Below, in pieces: positions 55,401 through 61,151 of a stretch of 64,000 bases of DNA. Position numbers and translations under genes: made by a program. The stretch's first letter is position 1, and each line of letters begins with the position of its first letter. Source of the DNA: Saprospiraceae bacterium (GTDB taxonomy: Bacteria; Bacteroidota; Bacteroidia; Chitinophagales; Saprospiraceae); contig JADKDE010000001.1 in the NCBI GenBank assembly GCA_016718505.1, positions 448,501 through 512,500 on the forward strand, written 5' to 3'. Below the pieces are notes generated by a model. It saw nothing but the letters and a program-made list of their open reading frames with translations, searched no databases and was not told the origin of the DNA.

Positions 55401-55874
55401 CAAGTTCTTTAGATCGATATTTTTATCAAACGGAACTTCAAAGTCCGATTTTTGCAACAAATCATTGATCATGCCTTGCAGGCCCATATGTCGGCCGTCG
55501 TCTGGCGAATACAATCTAGTGATGCCATATTCCTCCAATTCCTTTATTTCTTCGGGCAAAATGGTACCGCCTCCGCCTCCAAATATTTTTATATGGCTGG
55601 CATTTTTCTCCTTCAAAGAATCAAAAATATACTTAAAATACTCGTTGTGGCCGCCTTGATACGAGGTGATGGCGATGGCTTGGACGTCTTCTTGAACGGC
55701 TGTATTGACGATTTCGTCCACGCTGCGATTGTGCCCGAGATGTATGATTTCAGCACCAGAAGCCTGAAGTATCCGCCTCATGATGTTGATGGCAACGTCA
55801 TGCCCATCAAAGAGCGAAGCAGCGGTTACTATCCTAATCTTGTGGATAGGCGTATAAATATCAATTGGATCCAT
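52500..55874 (-). CDS. icmF: Fused acyl-CoA mutase / G-protein chaperone (IcmF)
   Basis: An 1124-aa IcmF-type fusion. An N-terminal B12-binding domain (about 10-145, with SLFDGHDVAI supplying the axial His) is followed by a MeaB-like GTPase (about 200-420: GTGGSGKSSM P-loop, VDPSKRKTGGALLGDRIRM, ETSGIGQSD, NKFD). A C-terminal mutase barrel (about 560-1090) carries the substrate region GVSICCLDDAKKLYSGFDLCSP. It rearranges isobutyryl-CoA/n-butyryl-CoA or a related acyl-CoA using adenosylcobalamin. The fused order B12-GTPase-mutase separates it from the two-subunit methylmalonyl-CoA mutase. Confidence 0.93.
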   Translation of the reverse strand: MDPIDIYTPIHKIRIVTAASLFDGHDVAINIMRRILQASGAEIIHLGHNRSVDEIVNTAVQEDVQAIAITSYQGGHNEYFKYIFDSLKEKNASHIKIFGGGGGTILPEEIKELEEYGITRLYSPDDGRHMGLQGMINDLLQKSDFEVPFDKNIDLKNLRSTSHVAISHLISFAENSPEAYASISEQIQPIIATSKVPVLGITGTGGSGKSSMVDEILRRFLLDFKDKNIAVVSVDPSKRKTGGALLGDRIRMNSVNSPRVFMRSLATRQSNLALSKYVQSTLDILKLAQFDLIILETSGIGQSDTEIVDHSDITLYIMTPEYGAASQLEKIDMLDFADIIAINKFDKKGALDALRDVKKQYRRNHNLWDVKEEDLPVFGTIASQFNDPGTNRLYAEIISLLNNKTQSNFASTLEISNEMSEKIYIIPPARIRYLAEIAENNRAFDQWIGQQSSLASRLYAIRNTINILKEDTKVNVDVERLEELYNQLESDLTGDSRRILAHWNTKFEQYKQDVFEYKVRDKVLAQTTYTLSLSNTRIPKVVLPKYRDWGDLLKWSLNENVPGEFPFTAGVFPFKREGEDPTRMFAGEGGPERTNRRFHYLSLNMPAIRLSTAFDSVTLYGEDPDYRPDIFGKIGNSGVSICCLDDAKKLYSGFDLCSPKTSVSMTINGPAAIICAFFLNAAIDQQCEKYIKAHKLESLVEEKLSAKYDAKGIERPKYHGPIPEGNDGLGLLLLGITGDEVLPPDVYNDLIMGAVKSVRGTVQADILKEDQAQNTCIFSTEFSLRLMGDMQYYFIQNHIRNFYSVSISGYHIAEAGANPITQLAFTLANGFTYVEYYMSRGMNIDDFAPNLSFFFSNGVDPEYAVIGRVARRIWAKAMKLKYKANERSQKLKYHIQTSGRSLHAQEISFNDIRTTLQALYAIYDNCNSLHTNAYDEAITTPTEESVRRAMAIQLIINHELGLAKNENPLQGSFIIEELTDLVEEAVLVEFERITERGGVLGAMETMYQRSKIQEESLYYETLKHNGEYPIIGVNTFLSKDGSPTILPREVIRANESEKIQQINTRTRVQSIDRENALQKLQGLQQVAVNNQNIFDALMDASKHATLGDLTHSLYAVGGQYRRNM

Positions 55875-56340
55875 TTTCCTAATATTAAGTATCGTATCTG
55901 CAAATTTAGTTCAAAATACACTACCCATGTACCCATATCATTCCAAAAAGATTCCCGCCGTCTTATTCTTCCCTAACTTTTTACCTAGTTTTCCACTTTA
56001 TTGCCCATCAAAGCAATAATCTCCGACCTTTTTATACCCAATAAAATCAACCGCATGAGGACTAGGTTTTTTATTTGAGCGTGCCCCTCGCCATGCTCGG
56101 GTCGGGCTATGCGCCTAACTTCGTGCCGGCTTCTATCCCTCACGCGGGGTGGGGGGGGAGAGGATATGTTTGGTAAATTGTGGTATCACCATTATTCTGA
56201 TGCATCATAATGAGGAAAATATTTAGTTTAGAAGCGATGAGAAGAAGTTATTTGGTGTCTTTTGTTGTAAATTATGCAAGATATTATTTCACCGAGAAAC
56301 GTTTTGTACCTAGTGGTAGTTGAGAATAATTTGTAAAATA
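55875..56340. other. Intergenic region with a GC-rich dispersed element
   Basis: About 470 nt without a credible gene. From about 56085 to 56160 it turns GC-rich, with GGTCGGGCTATGCG (56100-56113) and a G8 run at 56151-56158. The 14-mer matches the minus strand of 5754-5767 at 13 positions. The remainder is AT-rich and I see nothing else in it. Confidence 0.45.
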
Positions 56341-56359
56341 ATTCACTAATATAGTGAAT
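56341..56359. promoter_or_regulatory. Palindromic operator of the higBA-type operon
   Basis: ATTCACTA-ATA-TAGTGAAT is a perfect 8-bp inverted repeat. A further half-site-like TATAGTG follows at 56359-56365. It sits just upstream of the -7 box, where HigA-type antitoxins bind to repress their own operon. Confidence 0.6.
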
Positions 56360-56376
56360 ATAGTGTAAATTATATA

Positions 56377-56384
56377 TACCTTTG
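56377..56384 (+). promoter_or_regulatory. -7 box of the toxin-antitoxin operon
   Basis: TACCTTTG matches TAnnTTTG exactly. It predicts transcription from about 56390, which excludes the TTG at 56382 as start codon and supports ATG 56409 for the toxin. Confidence 0.55.
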
Positions 56385-56408
56385 TATGTAGAAATATGCC
56401 TAAAACCT

Positions 56409-56729
56409 ATGGAAATAAATTTTACAAAGGAATATTTAAAAGAATTGTATCAAGATGGTAAAACCTCGAACAAAAAATACAGGTATCAGAAAGATATAAT
56501 AAAAAGATACAAAAATACTATTGATAAACTGAAAGCAGCGGGTAAAATTGAAGATTTGTACCCAATCAAAAGTTTGAATTACGAAAAATTAATAGGCGAC
56601 AAAAACGGTTTAGAATCCGTACGGGTAAATGATAAATATAGAGTTGAATTTATATCATCTATCGAGGGTAAAGAGCCAAATATTATCACAATTTGTGCAA
56701 TTGTAGAGTTAAGTAAACATTATTCTTAA
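56409..56729 (+). CDS. higB: HigB/RelE-family toxin
   Basis: A 106-aa ParE/RelE-fold protein starting at ATG 56409 (MEINFTKEYL). Conserved-looking parts are the N-terminal helices (KYRYQKDIIKRYKNTIDKLKAA), the strand LYPIKSLNYEKL and the core LESVRVNDKYRVEF, ending ELSKHYS. HigB toxins cut mRNA at the ribosome. It precedes its antitoxin by 12 nt, the usual toxin-first order of hig modules. An operator palindrome and a -7 box lie directly upstream. Confidence 0.85.
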   Translation: MEINFTKEYLKELYQDGKTSNKKYRYQKDIIKRYKNTIDKLKAAGKIEDLYPIKSLNYEKLIGDKNGLESVRVNDKYRVEFISSIEGKEPNIITICAIVELSKHYS

Positions 56730-56741
56730 ACTTTAAACACC

Positions 56742-57830
56742 ATGGCAACAAACACAATCATACCATTCAAAGCAACGCATCCTGGAACTTTAATAAAAGA
56801 TGAATTAGAAGTTCGCAAGGATATTACACAAAAAGACTTAGCAACTCTTTTTGGCGTCAAAGCTTCATTTTTAAATGAAATCATTAAGGGTAAAAGACCC
56901 GTTACTGCGGACATAGCGATTTTATTAGAAAAAGCTTTTGGCATTTCTGCAGACTACTGGATGAAGTTTCAATCTCAATATGAAATTGATATTGCAAGAA
57001 TAAAAGATAAAAATATCAATAAGATAAAACTCATCGAAATTTGGAATATTATAACTCATTATGTCCCAATAAAATATTTTAATAAAATGGGATATTTGAC
57101 AGATGATATATCAAAGAACATATCTATCATACAGGCTATATATTCAGTACAATCAATTGACGGCTTAGTTAATAAATTCTCAGAAAGAAAATTTGCATTT
57201 TTTAAAAAGAGTGAGAAATTACAAATTGATGAGAAAAAAATAATTGCGTGGATTTCTCTAGTAGAATATAAGGCCGAAAGAAAGGAGACCAATACGTTTA
57301 ATTTTGAAAATTTACCCCAATTAAATAAGGAATTGCAAGAGATCTTTTACAAAAATAAAAATGTATTGGATTTAGTTGACAAAAAATTAGCGCAGTATGG
57401 AGTTAAGTTCTTATTGGTAGATAAATTAGAGAAAACTCCAATTGATGGATATTCATTTTGGTCCAAAAACAATCCAGCTATTGCATTGACATTGAGAAAT
57501 AATAGGATTGATAATGTAGCATTTACCCTTCTTCACGAATTAGGTCATATCGCGATACATTTAAAAAATAATAAAGATATAAAATTCATAGATTTAACTA
57601 AAATCGAAGAAAATGAAATAGAAAATGAAGCAAATATTTATGCTCAAGAAAGTTTAATTCCACCAGATTGTTGGAATGACTTGCTTGAGAACTATAACAC
57701 AGTAAATGATGAAAGTATAGCCGTATTTTCAAATAAATATAGAATTAATCCAGCAATAGTCTTAGGTCGTGCATGTTTTGAAATGAATTATTATGGACTA
57801 AAAACTAATATTGACAAAAAACTGTATTAG
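56742..57830 (+). CDS. higA: HigA-type antitoxin fused to an ImmA/IrrE metallopeptidase domain
   Basis: A 362-aa two-domain protein. Residues ~8-95 are a HigA-like XRE helix-turn-helix (HPGTLIKDELEVRKDITQKD ... LFGVKASFLNEIIKGKRPV). The C-terminal half is an ImmA/IrrE (COG2856-like) domain with zinc motif HELGH at about 266-270 and a downstream NEANIYAQESLIP glutamate. A typical HigA is only ~100 residues. The protease domain may make the antitoxin self- or partner-cleaving. It is the last gene before the CRISPR array, whose first repeat begins 33 nt after its stop. Confidence 0.88.
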   Translation: MATNTIIPFKATHPGTLIKDELEVRKDITQKDLATLFGVKASFLNEIIKGKRPVTADIAILLEKAFGISADYWMKFQSQYEIDIARIKDKNINKIKLIEIWNIITHYVPIKYFNKMGYLTDDISKNISIIQAIYSVQSIDGLVNKFSERKFAFFKKSEKLQIDEKKIIAWISLVEYKAERKETNTFNFENLPQLNKELQEIFYKNKNVLDLVDKKLAQYGVKFLLVDKLEKTPIDGYSFWSKNNPAIALTLRNNRIDNVAFTLLHELGHIAIHLKNNKDIKFIDLTKIEENEIENEANIYAQESLIPPDCWNDLLENYNTVNDESIAVFSNKYRINPAIVLGRACFEMNYYGLKTNIDKKLY

Positions 57831-57863
57831 CTAGAAATAGACAGGTATAGACGCTGCAATTGC

Positions 57864-59682
57864 ACTCCTTTTTGCTAACAATTTTCTATCTTTGAATGGA
57901 TAATCACAATATTTGCACCGTAGGTAAATGCCTCCAATTAGTTGTGATTTGCTAACAATTTTCTATCTTTGAATGGATAATCACAATCCCCGTCGGAAAT
58001 TGGTATTTGTATTTCACGTTGTGATTTGCTAACAATTTTCTATCTTTGAATGGATAATCACAATAGGCATTGAAAGACGAGGGTAAGGTTGCCCGTTGTG
58101 ATTTGCTAACAATTTTCTATCTTTGAATGGATAATCACAATAGAGGCTAAGCGAAGTAAAAGTAAGTTGTAGTTGTGATTTGCTAACAATTTTCTATCTT
58201 TGAATGGATAATCACAATGAAAACAAATGCAGGTCATTTGTTAAACAAGTTGTGATTTGCTAACAATTTTCTATCTTTGAATGGATAATCACAATGACGT
58301 ATCTAAATTGGCTCGTGTTTTTACAGTTGTGATTTGCTAACAATTTTCTATCTTTGAATGGATAATCACAATGCTATACAGTAGTTATGACTCGGGACAT
58401 ATGTTGTGATTTGCTAACAATTTTCTATCTTTGAATGGATAATCACAATACCCGATTATGATTTACTTAACGACGACGTGTTGTGATTTGCTAACAATTT
58501 TCTATCTTTGAATGGATAATCACAATATATTTGTTTAACAATATCATTCTTGTAGTGTTGTGATTTGCTAACAATTTTCTATCTTTGAATGGATAATCAC
58601 AATAAGTTTGGTAAACTGAAGGACGAAAAATCGGTTGTGATTTGCTAACAATTTTCTATCTTTGAATGGATAATCACAATCAGATGCTGGTAAGATTGAG
58701 CAGATTGCGAGTTGTGATTTGCTAACAATTTTCTATCTTTGAATGGATAATCACAATATAAATGCAGTGGGTTCATGAATAAGCTCCGTTGTGATTTGCT
58801 AACAATTTTCTATCTTTGAATGGATAATCACAATGTATATATTTGGCACGCTTCATGGGAAGTTGTTGTGATTTGCTAACAATTTTCTATCTTTGAATGG
58901 ATAATCACAATCCATTGTTTTGGTGTTAAACCCAACTAATCGTTGTGATTTGCTAACAATTTTCTATCTTTGAATGGATAATCACAATTTTCACCAACAA
59001 GTAAGCCAAAGCGAAACTGTTGTGATTTGCTAACAATTTTCTATCTTTGAATGGATAATCACAATTTTATATTCGTTTTAGCCATGAGGCAGCTAGTTGT
59101 GATTTGCTAACAATTTTCTATCTTTGAATGGATAATCACAATAAATCGATAGTATACTACACGTGGCCACCAGTTGTGATTTGCTAACAATTTTCTATCT
59201 TTGAATGGATAATCACAATTTGTGGCGGCTGTATCAATGTATAGGCAGAGTTGTGATTTGCTAACAATTTTCTATCTTTGAATGGATAATCACAATGATT
59301 CAAGAAAAGCATATACTCAACAAGGTGTTGTGATTTGCTAACAATTTTCTATCTTTGAATGGATAATCACAATGATAGCTAAATCAGGATCATCCGCTCC
59401 GAAGTTGTGATTTGCTAACAATTTTCTATCTTTGAATGGATAATCACAATTAATGGCGCACAATCACCCAAGCGGAAACCGTTGTGATTTGCTAACAATT
59501 TTCTATCTTTGAATGGATAATCACAATTATTCTAACTAAGAATACTAACTAAGAGTAGTTGTGATTTGCTAACAATTTTCTATCTTTGAATGGATAATCA
59601 CAATCCTTTGCTTTTGGCCTGTAACTCAGATATGGTTGTGATTTGCTAACAATTCTTCTATCTTTGAATGGATAATCACAAT
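57864..59682 (+). CRISPR. Type II-C CRISPR array, 24 repeats of 47 nt, 23 spacers of 30 nt
   Basis: Repeats recur every 77 nt from 57941; the consensus starts GTTGTGATTTGCTAACAATT and ends GAATGGATAATCACAAT. The repeat ends form an 8-bp inverted repeat (GTTGTGAT/ATCACAAT, one G-U). The first copy (57864-57910) has its first seven positions degenerated; the last (59635-59682) has one inserted base in the AATTTTC region and is 48 nt. All spacers fit 30 nt. Orientation is given in the crRNA sense by analogy with 47-nt Bacteroidota II-C repeats, and is supported by the plus-strand terminator at 59747. No spacer matches elsewhere in the window by eye. Confidence 0.97.
57941..57987 (+). promoter_or_regulatory. 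Promoter embedded in each CRISPR repeat (first intact copy shown)
   Basis: Repeat positions 2-4 are TTG and positions 24-31 are TATCTTTG, separated by 19 nt. This equals the Bacteroidota promoter form TTG-N(17-23)-TAnnTTTG. Transcription would start about repeat position 36-41, just before the following spacer. Every intact repeat carries it; the degenerate first repeat lacks the TTG, and the last one has spacing 20. Confidence 0.6.
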
Positions 59683-59746
59683 ATTTGGCTTATAAATAAC
59701 TGATTATCAATAATATAGATGGATTTTAGAATTTAAAAATTCTGGT

Positions 59747-59788
59747 AATAACGCCTCGAGGTTCGACTTTAAGGCGTTATTTTTTTTT
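59747..59788 (+). terminator. Strong terminator closing the CRISPR array
   Basis: AATAACGCCT (59747-59756) pairs with AGGCGTTATT (59772-59781), followed by nine T residues on the plus strand. A second perfect hairpin AGAATTT/AAATTCT sits just before it at 59728-59743. It stops rightward transcription from the array before it enters cas2 antisense. Confidence 0.8.
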
Positions 59789-60122
59789 AGAACATGGTCA
59801 GTTGTATTCCTGTTTCTGGGCTGGTTACTTTTTTCCTGCCATAGAATATTTCCATCATTTCAAATTGTTTGTCCGTTATGCACAATATCCCCACATGGCC
59901 GTATTCAGGCAATATTTTCCGAAGGTAAGATATATATTTGTCTGCAAACTCTCTGCTCGGGCAATGCCTCATATACGCTGAAAATTGAAACATTTCAAAG
60001 CCATTCTGCTGCAACTTTTTGCGAAACTGTGCATAATTTCTTTTCTCTTGGGCAGTCTCTGTTGGCAAGTCAAATAATACCATAATCCACATGATGCGGT
60101 AAGCGTTTAATCGTTCAAACAT
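59787..60122 (-). CDS. cas2: CRISPR-associated endonuclease Cas2
   Basis: A Cas2 of about 111 residues, starting at ATG 60122 (MFERLNAYRIMWIMVLFDLPTE). An in-frame ATG at 60164 would add 14 residues and lie deep inside cas1. The ferredoxin-like fold is seen in WIMVLFDLPTET (metal-binding Asp), FRKKLQQNGFEMFQFSAYMR and GHVGILCITDKQFEMME. With Cas1 it forms the spacer-integrase. It overlaps the cas1 3' end by 16 nt. Confidence 0.95.
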   Translation of the reverse strand: MFERLNAYRIMWIMVLFDLPTETAQEKRNYAQFRKKLQQNGFEMFQFSAYMRHCPSREFADKYISYLRKILPEYGHVGILCITDKQFEMMEIFYGRKKVTSPETGIQLTMF

Positions 60123-61078
60123 GGTTTTGGGTAGAGTATTTTTTTGGATTTTTTTTCGAGACAATTCACAAAGCTTTGGGCTGTTCGATGCACAGCTACC
60201 ATTAGCGGGCTCTTGATGTCGTCAAAGTCTGTATCAATATAGGGGATATTCAATAATTGGCGTTTGGCTTCTGTATCCAGTTCCATAGAACCCTGATCCA
60301 ATAAATCCAGCACCAGTCTATCGACCATCGGTCTATAAGGCTCCATAAGGTCATCTACCAGACAAAATGCATTATACTGATTGTGGTGATGAATGCCCAG
60401 GGAAGGAATCAACCCCGAAGCCACTACCGCTTTCGCCATGGTTGCCCTCAAGATGGCATACCCGTAGTTCAAAAAAGAATTGATCGCATCGTCGTATCTC
60501 CCACGTACGAAATGCTTATCAATGTGGGTAAAGATCCTATCCCAATATATCGCAGCCGCTTGTCCTTCGACATTCGAACTATCTCCAGATCTGACAGATT
60601 TGGAAAGAAATATCAAGCGATCGTACAATACCCTATCGTTTGATCCAATAATGGCTTGATTTACTATTTTATTTTGGACCGTAGAGGCCCAAAGTTGCTT
60701 TTTCATAGGGACATTGGCCAATATCTGAGATCGGTGTCTTTTGGACTGCAGCGTGTGCCCTTCCATGGACATACCCATCAGGGAGGGGTTATGCTTATCA
60801 TCGCAAGACAATAGCAGGATATTGTACTCTGCACACTTCTTAAGGATGGACTGAGTTAGCGTAATCTGGGCGTGGTCCAATACGATCATCCCTAAATCCT
60901 CCATATTCAGCTGGTATTCGACGATTTTCTCTTCTGCTACCTCAGACTTTCCATATCGGATGGCTTTGGGCATCTGTATTTTGGGCAGGTCCGAAGGATG
61001 CTTTAGTTCCACCACCAATTGACCCAACTTTACAGATAGATAGGCTGGAGAAGAAAAGTAAACAACCCTTTTGAGCAT
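60107..61078 (-). CDS. cas1: CRISPR-associated integrase Cas1 (type II)
   Basis: A 323-aa type II Cas1. The N-terminal beta domain (MLKRVVYFSSPAYLSVKLGQ) precedes the helical catalytic domain; metal ligands lie near NVEGQAAAIYWDRIF (Glu), GLIPSLGIHHHNQYNAF (His) and LVDDLMEPYRPMVDRLV (Asp/Glu). It integrates spacers with Cas2. The start ATG 61078 is 73 nt from the cas9 stop; that gap holds a perfect 24-bp palindrome. The C-terminus is lysine-rich. Confidence 0.96.
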   Translation of the reverse strand: MLKRVVYFSSPAYLSVKLGQLVVELKHPSDLPKIQMPKAIRYGKSEVAEEKIVEYQLNMEDLGMIVLDHAQITLTQSILKKCAEYNILLLSCDDKHNPSLMGMSMEGHTLQSKRHRSQILANVPMKKQLWASTVQNKIVNQAIIGSNDRVLYDRLIFLSKSVRSGDSSNVEGQAAAIYWDRIFTHIDKHFVRGRYDDAINSFLNYGYAILRATMAKAVVASGLIPSLGIHHHNQYNAFCLVDDLMEPYRPMVDRLVLDLLDQGSMELDTEAKRQLLNIPYIDTDFDDIKSPLMVAVHRTAQSFVNCLEKKSKKILYPKPCLND

Positions 61079-61117
61079 ATTTTTGAATTTTTTGCTTAAC
61101 GATCAAAAAATATGCCA

Positions 61118-61141
61118 ATTTTTATTTTATAAAATAAAAAT
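61118..61141. repeat. Perfect 24-bp palindrome between cas9 and cas1
   Basis: ATTTTTATTTTA is followed directly by its reverse complement. All bases are A or T. It could form a weak hairpin after the cas9 stop, acting as an mRNA 3'-end or attenuation element. Confidence 0.45.
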
Positions 61142-61151
61142 GCGAAATCAC

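Noticed and set aside
55452..55976. A 174-codon plus-strand frame at the 5' end of icmF.
   Set aside because: It is mostly antisense to the B12-binding domain and runs into non-coding DNA without recognisable features.
56172..56192. AAATTGTGGTATCACCATT resembles the reverse complement of the CRISPR repeat 3' end.
   Set aside because: The match is short, has gaps, covers the wrong part of the repeat for a functional anti-repeat, and has no tracr-like tail.
61086..61103. TTTGCTTAACGAT in the cas9-cas1 gap resembles repeat positions 8-19 (TTTGCTAACAAT).
   Set aside because: It lacks the remaining repeat/anti-repeat, has no following hairpins or terminator on the relevant strand, and leads straight into cas1. 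Probably chance in AT-rich DNA.
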